Below are positions 26,246 to 34,844 of a stretch of DNA of 64,000 bases, piece after piece. Each line of letters starts with the position of its first letter. The stretch's first letter is position 1. The notes under the pieces were generated by a model. It was not told the DNA's origin. It ran no database searches and worked only from the letters and a program-made list of their open reading frames with translations. The DNA is from Microbacterium maritypicum MF109 (GTDB taxonomy: Bacteria > Actinomycetota > Actinomycetes > Actinomycetales > Microbacteriaceae): contig NZ_ATAO01000188.1 of assembly GCF_000455825.1 (NCBI RefSeq), forward strand, positions 62,001-126,000, read 5' to 3'. The translations under genes were made by a program, and so were the position numbers.

Positions 26246-26848
26246 ATGCCCTTCCTCGTCACGCCCTCCCCTGTCACCCTGACCGGCGAACTCGTCGAAC
26301 TCCGTCCCCTCGAACGCGCCCACGTCGATGGACTGATCGAGGCCGTGGAGGAGGGCGACCTGTGGAAGACGGCCTGGTACACCTCGGTACCCGCACCCGA
26401 TGGTGTCGCCGCGGAGGTCGAGCGCCGGCTCGGGCTCGTCGAGAAGGGCGAGATGGTCCCTTTCACGACGTTCGACGCCACTGGTCGCATCCTGGGACTC
26501 ACGTCGTACTACGACATCGTCGCCGACGTTCCCCGGCTGCACATCGGCTTCACGTGGAACCGACCGTCGGCACACGGCACGGGCACGAATGCCGAGTCCA
26601 AGCTGCTGCTGCTCCGGCACGCGTTCGAGACGCTGGGAGCCTTCCGCGTGGGCCTGACCACGCAATGGGTGAACTTCCAGTCGCGCACGGCGATCGAGCG
26701 GCTCGGCGCCAAGCAGGACGGCGTCATGCGGGCCATGAGCCGCTACCGCAACGGCGCGTTGCGCGACAGCGTGGAGTATTCCATCATCGAGCCGGAGTGG
26801 CCCGCTGTCAGGGCGAACCTCGAAGCGAGGCTCGCCAGACGACGGTGA
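26246..26848 (+). CDS. GNAT family N-acetyltransferase (RimJ/RimL-like)
   Basis: 200 residues. The opening LTGELVELRPLERAHVDGLI, ILGLTSYYDIVADVPRLHIG and LGAFRVGLTTQWVNFQSRTA are typical of the RimJ/RimL-like acetyltransferase group (Acetyltransf_3); the acetyl-CoA loop is at about residues 105-120. The ATG at 26246 follows the ImmA stop by 8 bp, so cotranscription with the Xre-ImmA pair is possible. The acceptor is unknown; close relatives acetylate protein N-termini or small amines. Confidence 0.85.
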   Translation: MPFLVTPSPVTLTGELVELRPLERAHVDGLIEAVEEGDLWKTAWYTSVPAPDGVAAEVERRLGLVEKGEMVPFTTFDATGRILGLTSYYDIVADVPRLHIGFTWNRPSAHGTGTNAESKLLLLRHAFETLGAFRVGLTTQWVNFQSRTAIERLGAKQDGVMRAMSRYRNGALRDSVEYSIIEPEWPAVRANLEARLARRR

Positions 26849-26858
26849 ACCGTCGACC

Positions 26859-26877
26859 GTCGGCGGTCAGCCGCCAC
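26859..26877 (+). terminator. Short GC-rich hairpin after the acetyltransferase
   Basis: GGCGG (26862-26866) and CCGCC (26871-26875) pair around a TCAG loop, 11 bp after the acetyltransferase stop. A second short palindrome (CCCGC/GCGGG, 26887-26901) follows. They sit between convergent genes, which fits termination, but neither has a U tract. Confidence 0.4.
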
Positions 26878-26904
26878 GCCTGACGACCCGCGGACCGCGG
26901 GGAG

Positions 26905-27108
26905 TCACTCGGTGGCGTTGCCCGACCAGTTGTTCGACCGGCGGGTGGCCGAGCCGCCCTGGCGGAAGAGGAAGGCCATGGCCAGGGTCACCAGCAGGAG
27001 CCCACCGCAGAAGGCGAGAGCCTGGAACGCCGGCAGCCCGAACGAGATGCCCATCAGCAGGATCCCTCCGATGAAGAGGATCATGAAGAAGAGGAAGCTG
27101 AGGATCAC
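26905..27108 (-). CDS. Small two-helix membrane protein, function unknown
   Basis: 67 residues. Two membrane helices are clear: ILSFLFFMILFIGGILLMGI and ALAFCGGLLLVTLAMAFLFR, followed by a short polar tail (SATRRSNNWSGNATE). The ATG at 27108 has AGGAG eight bases upstream. I recognise no family. It stands alone between a convergent acetyltransferase gene and a divergent flavoprotein gene. Confidence 0.7.
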   Translation of the reverse strand: MILSFLFFMILFIGGILLMGISFGLPAFQALAFCGGLLLVTLAMAFLFRQGGSATRRSNNWSGNATE

Positions 27109-27198
27109 GGGATCTCCTGTCGTCGGTGCCGTCTACCAGGATAGCCCGGACTCGGAAACCCCCTGTGCATGTTCTTCCTCGTCTGGTCTGCTCGGAGC

Positions 27199-27810
27199 AT
27201 GAAGACACCACTGACCGCCGTCGCCATCTCCTGCACACTCAAGCCGTCGCCCGCGCCCTCCAGCTCCGATCTCCTCGCGACGCAGCTGCTCGACGGCCTC
27301 GCCGACCACGGCGTCACCGGTGACGTGGTCCGCGCCGTCGACCTCTCCCTCAGCCCCGGTGTCGAGAAGGACATGGGTGGCGACGACGAATGGCCCCAGA
27401 TCCGTCGGCGAGTGCTGGACGCCGACATCCTCGTCCTCGTCACCCCCACGTGGATGGGGCAGCATTCGAGCGTCGCACAGCGCGTGCTCGAACGCCTCGA
27501 TGCGGAGCTCGGCGAGACGGACGCCCGCGGCCGCCCCACCCTGTTCGACAAGGTGGCCATCGCGGGCGTCGTCGGGAATGAAGACGGCGCGCACCACATC
27601 GCGGCGATCCTCTTCCAGTCGCTGAACGACGTGGGATACACGGTCGCCGCACAGGGCTCGGTCTATTGGAACGGCGAGGCGATGCACACCGTCGACTACA
27701 AGGATCTCGATGAGACACCCGAGAAGGTCGCGTCGGCCATCGGGACGGCGACGAGGAACGCCGCACACCTGGCCCGACTGCTCAAGGCCCAGGAGTATCC
27801 CGCGGAGTGA
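27199..27810 (+). CDS. Flavodoxin-fold NAD(P)H-dependent oxidoreductase
   Basis: 203 residues of the NADPH-dependent FMN reductase/flavodoxin-2 fold. The FMN phosphate loop region is AVAISCTLKPSPAPSSSDLL near the N-terminus, followed by ADILVLVTPTWMGQHSSVAQ and VAIAGVVGNEDGAHHIAA, which form the flavin pocket. ATG at 27199 with a CGGAG just upstream; the frame opens ten codons earlier. It converges with a 6-bp gap on an acetyltransferase gene. It may reduce quinones or supply reduced flavin; whether it serves the monooxygenases at 9.5 or 15.8 kb cannot be told. Confidence 0.83.
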   Translation: MKTPLTAVAISCTLKPSPAPSSSDLLATQLLDGLADHGVTGDVVRAVDLSLSPGVEKDMGGDDEWPQIRRRVLDADILVLVTPTWMGQHSSVAQRVLERLDAELGETDARGRPTLFDKVAIAGVVGNEDGAHHIAAILFQSLNDVGYTVAAQGSVYWNGEAMHTVDYKDLDETPEKVASAIGTATRNAAHLARLLKAQEYPAE

Positions 27811-27816
27811 TCTCGG

Positions 27817-28317
27817 TCACTCCGTGAGGTCGAGTGCCCATTCGTTCACAGTCAGCTCGGCACCGCGGAACTCCTCTGTGAAGCTCCCCGCCAGGGTGAA
27901 TCCGTTGCGGCGGCACACCCCGTTCGATGCCGAGTTCTCGACCCCGGGAAATGCGGTCAGGAAACGTCGGCCCTCGCGATGCGCACGGGCGTCGTCGATG
28001 AGAAGAGCGAGGGCAGCCGATGCCGCGCCGCGCCCCTGCGCCTCGGGCAGGACGAACCATCCGGTCTCGAGGGCCGGCTCCTCACGCCATTCGACGTGCC
28101 AGTACCCGATCGATCCGAGTGCTCGCGCTCCCTCGTCTTCGATGACGAACATCCGTGCTTCCCCGGAGGCGACCAGCCGCAGGTAACGGGCGTGCCGCTC
28201 GATGATCTGGTCGACGCTCTCCGGGCCGTTGATGTGCGCCGTCATCTCCGGGGTGTTGGCCGCGTGCAGCAGTCCGAGGTCGTTCTCGGACCAGATCCGG
28301 AGTCTCAGGTCTTCCAT
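27817..28317 (-). CDS. GNAT family N-acetyltransferase
   Basis: 166 residues. LRLRIWSENDLGLLHAANTPEM opens the domain, and the acetyl-CoA binding segment is LPEAQGRGAASAALALLIDD (about residues 100-120), with the Q/RxxGxG/A-type motif GRGAAS. ATG at 28317; the longer open frame above it is not protein-like. It is alone on its strand between convergent and tandem neighbours. Acceptor unknown. Confidence 0.85.
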   Translation of the reverse strand: MEDLRLRIWSENDLGLLHAANTPEMTAHINGPESVDQIIERHARYLRLVASGEARMFVIEDEGARALGSIGYWHVEWREEPALETGWFVLPEAQGRGAASAALALLIDDARAHREGRRFLTAFPGVENSASNGVCRRNGFTLAGSFTEEFRGAELTVNEWALDLTE

Positions 28318-28400
28318 GTTCGGATGCTGCCACAGGCCTCCGACACCGCGTTCAATGTGAAGGTGGGCTCCGCGTCGTGTGTGCTCAGCGTCGGGTGCGC

Positions 28401-29441
28401 TCAGTGTGCGGGTGCGCGTGACGCCGGCTCCGACGCACTCCGGAACGTGACGACCTCGTCCCGCCGAGCCTTCTCGAGGATGAGTCCCGCCAGCTCGAGT
28501 CGTCGAAAAACCCGCCGAGGCACTGCGGGAAGCTCGGCGGAGAAGCCGCGCGGCGGCGTGGCGAGCCCGGCGAAGAGCGACAGGTCGACACCGGCGCCAC
28601 GGACCTCGATCCGCGCGTAGTCGCTGCGGCACCGCCAGCGCAGGAATTCGAGCCTCCGGAACGGGATCGTGTGGAGCTGATCGCCTACCCGTACACGCAA
28701 CTCGTCGTTCCCGAAGGCGACCGCGCACTGCGCTGTGCGTCGGCGCAGGATCGCCATGAACAGGAGGTACACGGGAAGCCCCAGCACGATTCCCATGAGG
28801 ACGATCGCGATCCGCGGCCCCATCCGCATCACGATGTCGTCGAGTCCGATCAGCAGCGCGACGCCGAGGAGTCCGACGACCACGACGATCCCGACGATCG
28901 CCTGCGTGAGCGTGCGCATCCGCAGCTCGATGGCGGGGAAGCGCACGATCGACCCGTCGCCGCCTTCCTCCCGTTCCCAGTCCGGCGTCACCGGCAGCGG
29001 CTTCTTCTTCGCGTCCCGGCGGGCGAAGAGATCGGTGACGCGACTGAGGAGTCCGAGCCAGATCCACCCGGTCGCCGGTATCCCCGCGAGCTGCAGGACG
29101 ACGGCGACCCCGCGCACCGCCTCGGGGAAGCGGTCGAGCAGGTCTCCCCCGAACTCCACCATGAGGACCAGGACGGCCCCGAGCACGATTGCGACACCGA
29201 GGTGCAGGATCGCCCCGTTGCGGGCCGGCACCATGCCCAGGGTGACGTTCACGAACGCGAAGCCGAAGCACCAGCCCCCGACCAGCATGAGCAGGAACGG
29301 GAAGAAACTGAGGTCATCACCCGCGAGCGTGAACCCGATGGCTGCGATCAGCAGCACCGTGCCCACGGCGATCGGCACGCGCACGAACGTCCGGTTCACC
29401 TTCGCGCGCACGCGCGTCTCGGTGGCGGTCTCGTCGATCAT
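28401..29441 (-). CDS. Multi-pass membrane protein with C-terminal PH-like region, unknown function
   Basis: 346 residues. About six hydrophobic helices are visible, including VPIAVGTVLLIAAIGFTLAG, AILHLGVAIVLGAVLVLMVE, AIVGIVVVVGLLGVALLIGL and IAIVLMGIVLGLPVYLLFMA. They are followed by a soluble C-terminal part of about 110 residues (CAVAFGNDELRVRVGDQLHT then FRRLEFLRWRCRSDYARIEV) that reads like the beta-rich PH-type domain found in some actinobacterial membrane proteins. ATG at 29441. I do not recognise a named family. It sits after gadC in the same direction with a 56-bp gap and may be unrelated. Confidence 0.7.
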   Translation of the reverse strand: MIDETATETRVRAKVNRTFVRVPIAVGTVLLIAAIGFTLAGDDLSFFPFLLMLVGGWCFGFAFVNVTLGMVPARNGAILHLGVAIVLGAVLVLMVEFGGDLLDRFPEAVRGVAVVLQLAGIPATGWIWLGLLSRVTDLFARRDAKKKPLPVTPDWEREEGGDGSIVRFPAIELRMRTLTQAIVGIVVVVGLLGVALLIGLDDIVMRMGPRIAIVLMGIVLGLPVYLLFMAILRRRTAQCAVAFGNDELRVRVGDQLHTIPFRRLEFLRWRCRSDYARIEVRGAGVDLSLFAGLATPPRGFSAELPAVPRRVFRRLELAGLILEKARRDEVVTFRSASEPASRAPAH

Positions 29442-29497
29442 CGGGTCGATTCTAGGTCCGGGCGCGTGTCGACGCGCTCCGGAGCACGCGCGCTCGC

Positions 29498-31018
29498 CTA
29501 CGTCTGCGCGTGCTCGTCTTCTTCGTGGGTCCCGTGGGCATTCTTCTGCTCCTCGGTGCGCATGTCCCAGGCGGGCTTGCGAACCGCGTAGAAGATGAGC
29601 GGCGGAGCGCCGAGCACGACGATCACCGCCGCCACGATCCAGGGATACAGGGCCGGCGGGAACGCCGTGAACCCTTCCGGCGGGATGAAGGCGAACACGA
29701 AGGCCGCGAGGCTCGCCAGGAATCCGATGCCCGCCACGAGGTTGATCGCAGGAACACGGTAGGCCCTCTTCACGCTCGCCTGCGTCCGCCGCAGGACCAT
29801 CGCCGAGGCGAACATCATCATGTACATGATGAGGTACAGGGCTGCGGCCATGTCGATCAGGGCGACGAACGCCGCACTGACGTTGGGGACGATGATGAAG
29901 ATCGCCGCCAGGGCGGTGACGATCGTGCCCTGCAGCATCAGGATTCCGGACTGCACACCGGCCTTGTTCTTCTTCTGCAGCAGTGGGGGCAGCAGCCCCG
30001 TCTCCGCCGCGGCGAGAACACCTTTGGACGGTCCGACGATCCAGGTGATCACGGACGCCAGTGCGCCGGCGGCGATCAGCGCGGACACCGCCGCCGTCGC
30101 CCACTGACCCACACCCCAGTGCGAGAAGTACTCCTGGAACGCGAGCATGATGCCGTTGGTCAGGCCCAGCTCCTTCTGCGGGACCGCAACGGCGATGGCG
30201 ATCGTCGGCAGGATGAACACGATGAGGATGAGGACCGCGGAGATGAAGATGGAGCGAGGAAAGCCCCGGCCCGGGTCCTTCATCTGGTTCACGTGGACGG
30301 CGTTGACCTCCATGCCGGCGTAGGCGAGGAAGTTCGACACGATCAGCACGATCGATGCGATGCCGGTGAAGGGGGGAATCACCGCTTCGGGCGTGAGGGG
30401 TACCTCGCTCTTCTCTCCGCTGAACACCCAGATCGCTCCGAACACGATGAGGAGGGCTGCGGGGAGCAGGGTGCCGAGGATGCCGCCCCAGGAGCCGAGC
30501 TTGGCGAAGAGGTTGCCGCCTCGCAACGCGATGAGAGTGGATCCCCAGTAGAGGACCAGGATGACCACGGCCGTGAAGAAGCCGGAACTCGACAGGGAGG
30601 GGTCGAAGAAGACGAACGCGAGCGCTCCGGCGATGAAGGCGAGCTGGGTGGGGTACCAGACCACGTTCTGGATCCACTGCAACCACACGGCGGTGAACCC
30701 CCAGCGGTTGCCCATCGCCTCCCTGATCCAGATGTACACGCCTCCCTTCCACCCGGTCGCGAGCTCGGCGGCGACCAGCGCTGTCGGCACGAGGAACAGG
30801 ATCGCGGGGATGATGTAGAGCGTGATGCTGCCGAGGCCGAACACGGCCATCGCCGGGAGCGATCGCAGGCTCGCGACCACGACCAGGGTGAGGAGGGCGA
30901 GCTGCCCCACTCCCAGGAAGGAGGTCACCGCGGAACGGGGTGCGAGCGGATGGTTCGATGCGGTCGGGGACGACTCGGCCGGTGCCGGCGACGGAGCGGA
31001 ACTCTGAGGCGAGGACAT
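29498..31018 (-). CDS. gadC: Glutamate:GABA antiporter (APC family)
   Basis: 506 residues, close to E. coli GadC (511). About twelve membrane helices; the start region SFLGVGQLALLTLVVVASLR and the loop GWKGGVYIWIREAMGNRWGF are characteristic of the glutamate/GABA antiporter branch of the APC family. The C-terminus ends in a His/Glu-rich tail (HGTHEEDEHAQT), which in GadC acts as a pH-sensing plug. The start ATG at 31018 is 11 bp after gadB, so the two form an operon that exchanges external glutamate for intracellular GABA and exports acid equivalents. Confidence 0.88.
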   Translation of the reverse strand: MSSPQSSAPSPAPAESSPTASNHPLAPRSAVTSFLGVGQLALLTLVVVASLRSLPAMAVFGLGSITLYIIPAILFLVPTALVAAELATGWKGGVYIWIREAMGNRWGFTAVWLQWIQNVVWYPTQLAFIAGALAFVFFDPSLSSSGFFTAVVILVLYWGSTLIALRGGNLFAKLGSWGGILGTLLPAALLIVFGAIWVFSGEKSEVPLTPEAVIPPFTGIASIVLIVSNFLAYAGMEVNAVHVNQMKDPGRGFPRSIFISAVLILIVFILPTIAIAVAVPQKELGLTNGIMLAFQEYFSHWGVGQWATAAVSALIAAGALASVITWIVGPSKGVLAAAETGLLPPLLQKKNKAGVQSGILMLQGTIVTALAAIFIIVPNVSAAFVALIDMAAALYLIMYMMMFASAMVLRRTQASVKRAYRVPAINLVAGIGFLASLAAFVFAFIPPEGFTAFPPALYPWIVAAVIVVLGAPPLIFYAVRKPAWDMRTEEQKNAHGTHEEDEHAQT

Positions 31019-31029
31019 GGCGGCTTCTC

Positions 31030-32406
31030 TCAGTGGTGGAAGGCCGACTGCGGCTTCTCGATCGGCATCGGCGACTCGAGCGCGTCGAGGTACGCGACCT
31101 CGGTCTCGATCGCCTGCAGCAGTTCGATCGCGAGGTCCATGCTCAGCCCGTTGCGGACGACGATGCGCTGCACCGTGATCTGCTCGAGGTCGGCGGGCAT
31201 CGGATAGGCGGGGATCAACCAGCCCTTCATCCGCAACCGGTCCTGCAGATGGTAGAGAGTCCAGTTCTTCGTGTGCCCGTCCTTGAGGCGCCAGGCGAAC
31301 ACCGGGATGTCGCTGCCGTCGTTCCAGAGTTCGAACGCGTCGAGCTTCGCGATCCCCGCGGAGAGGTACTTCGCGACGTCCTGCGAGGCCTGCTGCACGG
31401 CCCGGTATCCCTCGAATCCCAAGCGCAGGAACAGGTAGTACTGCAACACCACCTGGGCGCCGGGCCTCGAGAAGTTCAGCGCGAAGGTCGGCATCTCCCC
31501 ACCGAGGTAACTGACCTGGAACACCAGGTCCTCCGGCAGCCACTGGGCGTCACGCCAGACCACCCACCCGAGCCCCGGGTACACGAGACCGTACTTGTGA
31601 CCCGAGGTGCTGATCGAGTGCACGCGCTCGAGACGGAAGTCCCAGACCAGATCCGGCTGCAGGAACGGCGCGATCATCGCGCCGGAGGCACCGTCGACAT
31701 GGATCGGGATGTCGAGGCCGGTGTTCTTCTGGATCTCGTCCAACGCCGCGGCGATCTCGGCGACGGGTTCGTACATGCCGGTGTAGGTGACACCCATGAT
31801 GGCGACGACGCCGATCGTGTTCTCATCGACGTACTTCGCCAGGTCATGCCCGTCGAGCGTCTTGTGCTCCGCACTGATCGGCACGTAGCGGGGCTCGACG
31901 TCGAAGTAGTTGCAGAACTTCTCCCAGCACACCTGCACGGCGGAGGACATCACGAGGTTCGGCGTCGAGGTGTCCTTGCCCGCTGCACGCCTGGCCTGCT
32001 GCCACCGCCGCTTGAAGGCGAGACCGCCCAGCATGCACGCCTCGGACGAGCCGATCGTCGAGGTGCCGATGCTCTTCTCCGCATCGGGCGCGTTCCACAG
32101 GTTCGCCAGCATGTGCCAGCAGTTGTCCTCGATCGCCGCCGTCTGCGGATATTCGTCCTTGTCGATCATGTTCTTGTCGAACGACGCCGCGTACACCTGC
32201 TTCGCATCGTCATCCATCCAGGTGCTCACGAACGTCGCGAGGTTCAGCCGCGCGTTCCCGTCGAGGATCGTCTCGTCCTCCACGATCTGCTTCGCCGTGT
32301 CGGGGAGCGACTCACCGGCAGGGATGACATGACGTGCGGCGCCGGTAGCTTCAGCCGGCCTCGCGAACATCGGTGTTGCCGGGCTGGAGGTCTCGTGATC
32401 AGTCAT
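31030..32406 (-). CDS. gadB: Glutamate decarboxylase
   Basis: 458 residues, near the 466 of E. coli GadB. PLP-binding lysine lies in ISTSGHKYGLVYPG; IGTSTIGSSEACMLGG and IPIHVDGASGAMIAPF are conserved cofactor and substrate segments. The ATG at 32406 has AAGGAG seven bases upstream. It converts glutamate plus a proton to GABA and CO2, giving acid resistance together with gadC. A 12-bp motif shared with the LacI gene lies 52 bp upstream, suggesting control by that regulator. GABA made here could also feed the aminotransferases at 42.7 or 47.3 kb. Confidence 0.95.
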   Translation of the reverse strand: MTDHETSSPATPMFARPAEATGAARHVIPAGESLPDTAKQIVEDETILDGNARLNLATFVSTWMDDDAKQVYAASFDKNMIDKDEYPQTAAIEDNCWHMLANLWNAPDAEKSIGTSTIGSSEACMLGGLAFKRRWQQARRAAGKDTSTPNLVMSSAVQVCWEKFCNYFDVEPRYVPISAEHKTLDGHDLAKYVDENTIGVVAIMGVTYTGMYEPVAEIAAALDEIQKNTGLDIPIHVDGASGAMIAPFLQPDLVWDFRLERVHSISTSGHKYGLVYPGLGWVVWRDAQWLPEDLVFQVSYLGGEMPTFALNFSRPGAQVVLQYYLFLRLGFEGYRAVQQASQDVAKYLSAGIAKLDAFELWNDGSDIPVFAWRLKDGHTKNWTLYHLQDRLRMKGWLIPAYPMPADLEQITVQRIVVRNGLSMDLAIELLQAIETEVAYLDALESPMPIEKPQSAFHH

Positions 32407-32457
32407 GTCGTCTCCTTGCTTGCGTGCATCGCAGCGGCACATGGAACCGACGTGCAA

Positions 32458-32469
32458 AATCGGTTAACC
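32458..32469. promoter_or_regulatory. Putative LacI-type operator before gadB
   Basis: AATCGGTTAACC lies 52 bp upstream of gadB and includes the perfect palindrome CGGTTAACCG (32461-32470). The same 12-mer with two changes (AATCGTTTAATC) occurs at 33547-33558, directly upstream of the neighbouring lacI-type gene. Two copies of one motif, one before each gene, make a shared operator likely. Confidence 0.55.
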
Positions 32470-32512
32470 GCCACCTGGGTCGATGGAAACAAGGTAAGAC
32501 GTCCTCAGGGGA

Positions 32513-33535
32513 TCACGCAAGCCTGTACGACGAAGGCGAGGCGGAAACCGCCACCGAAGGCAGCTCGAGAAGGAGGTCAGCAGGGGTCTCGCCGCTTACG
32601 AGCTCGGCCATGGCCTTCACCGCGAGGGAGCCGTTCCGGAACGGATCGGTGGCGAAATAGTCCACGCCATGCTGCGCAGCGAGCCCGCCGGGATCACCGA
32701 CCGTCGTCACACGCAACTGACCGGGCACATCGAGCCCAGCCCGTTCGGCCGCTCGGAGGATGGCTGCGCTGAATGACTCGTTCATGCAGTGCACCACCGT
32801 GGGCGGCAGTGCGCCCGGGAGCATCCTCGTGGCAGCGTCGTCCAGCGACTCCCCCGGCTCCAACGCCCCTCCCCGCGGCGTGATCCCCCGCCGCGCACAC
32901 CAGCGCTGAAACCCGGCGATGGCATCGTTGGTGAAGTGATCCAGTCGCGCCCCGACGAAGATCGCAGGCCGGACTTCTTCGTCACCATCTGCGATTGTGT
33001 CGAGGTAGGCCGGAAGCGCATCCCGTATGCCCAGCCGAATCTGCTGGATGCGAGCCGTCGGACGCTCGTCGTATCCGCCGACGGCGACGACCGGTCGACC
33101 GAGACTCAGCGCGCGCTCCACCACGGGGTCGCTGGGCATGGGGTCGACCACGATGATCCCGTCATACGAGAGCGTGGTCGTGATCTGACCGTCGACCCCC
33201 GCGCGGCCTGCCGTGACCGCCAAACCCATCGCGCCGGCCTCCAACGCCGCCCCCGCGAGGATGTTCCGGAAGCACGGCATGAACGAGGCTTCCGTGACGC
33301 GCGGATCGCGGAAGCTCGCCACGACCGCGATCACGTTCGTCCGCCCGAGTCGCAGTGCCTGACCCGTCTGATTCGGCTGGTAGCCGAGCCGGTCGCCGAT
33401 CGCCTTCACACGGGCGCGCGTGCGCTCGGACACTCTCCCTCGCCCGTTGTAGACGTGCGAGACGGTGGCCGCCGAGACACCTGCGGCGAGAGCGACGTCC
33501 CTGATGCGAACGCGTTGTGCGGAAGGTTCGGGCAT
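32513..33535 (-). CDS. LacI family transcriptional regulator
   Basis: 340 residues. The LacI helix-turn-helix is VRIRDVALAAGVSAATVSHV (residues about 8-27), with the hinge helix region RLGYQPNQTGQALRLGRTN after it. The rest is a periplasmic-binding-like ligand domain (VIAVVASFRDPRVTEASFMP). ATG at 33535, with GAGGGG directly upstream. It is the gene before gadB in the same direction (106-bp gap). Shared 12-mers upstream of both suggest that it represses itself and gadBC, which would be an unusual link because LacI proteins normally answer to sugars or nucleosides. Confidence 0.9.
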   Translation of the reverse strand: MPEPSAQRVRIRDVALAAGVSAATVSHVYNGRGRVSERTRARVKAIGDRLGYQPNQTGQALRLGRTNVIAVVASFRDPRVTEASFMPCFRNILAGAALEAGAMGLAVTAGRAGVDGQITTTLSYDGIIVVDPMPSDPVVERALSLGRPVVAVGGYDERPTARIQQIRLGIRDALPAYLDTIADGDEEVRPAIFVGARLDHFTNDAIAGFQRWCARRGITPRGGALEPGESLDDAATRMLPGALPPTVVHCMNESFSAAILRAAERAGLDVPGQLRVTTVGDPGGLAAQHGVDYFATDPFRNGSLAVKAMAELVSGETPADLLLELPSVAVSASPSSYRLA

Positions 33536-33545
33536 CCCCTCAGCA

Positions 33546-33558
33546 TAATCGTTTAATC
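33546..33558. promoter_or_regulatory. Putative autoregulatory LacI-type operator
   Basis: TAATCGTTTA at 33546-33555 has the central CG and near-symmetry of LacI-family operators, and AATCGTTTAATC (33547-33558) matches the gadB-upstream motif at ten of twelve positions. It ends 11 bp before the regulator start codon, so a bound protein would block its own promoter. Confidence 0.55.
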
Positions 33559-33723
33559 ACGGTCTGGAGCCGCTTCTGTCACGCATTGACGCAGCCCGGC
33601 GCCGCCGCGCCACGCGCGTGCCGAGCACACGAACGAAGGGCGATGACCGCGCCCGGCCTCGTGGGCGCAGTGGGCCACGATCCCGCACCCGTGCATGGAT
33701 GAGCGAAGGGATTCGACGATGCA

Positions 33724-33761
33724 GAGAGGGCCTCGGGATCGAATGATCCCGAGGCCCTCTC
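33724..33761 (-). terminator. Strong hairpin terminator after nrdF
   Basis: A perfect 17-bp stem (33724-33740 with 33745-33761) closes a GAAT loop, 51 bp downstream of the nrdF stop. The stem is GC-rich in the middle. No long U tract follows on the minus strand (only TCT), as is common in actinobacteria. The rest of the 277-bp gap between nrdF and the LacI gene contains nothing I can name. Confidence 0.8.
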
Positions 33762-33812
33762 ACCCGCTGGTGATCCGGATGCGCCCGAAGCTCGAGCGTC
33801 CTCCCTGACTTC

Positions 33813-34811
<999 letters not shown>

Positions 34812-34844
34812 TCAGCCGCGTTCTCGGGTCGACAGGTTGTCAGG

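Noticed and set aside
29442..30752. Upstream extension of the 28401-29441 membrane protein frame into gadC
   Set aside because: The extra part overlaps gadC in another frame and is not protein-like; ATG 29441 starts the hydrophobic protein.
33724..33761. 17-bp perfect stem as a regulator binding site
   Set aside because: It lies 51 bp after the nrdF stop, has a 4-base loop suited to RNA, and is much longer than an operator; a terminator explains it better.
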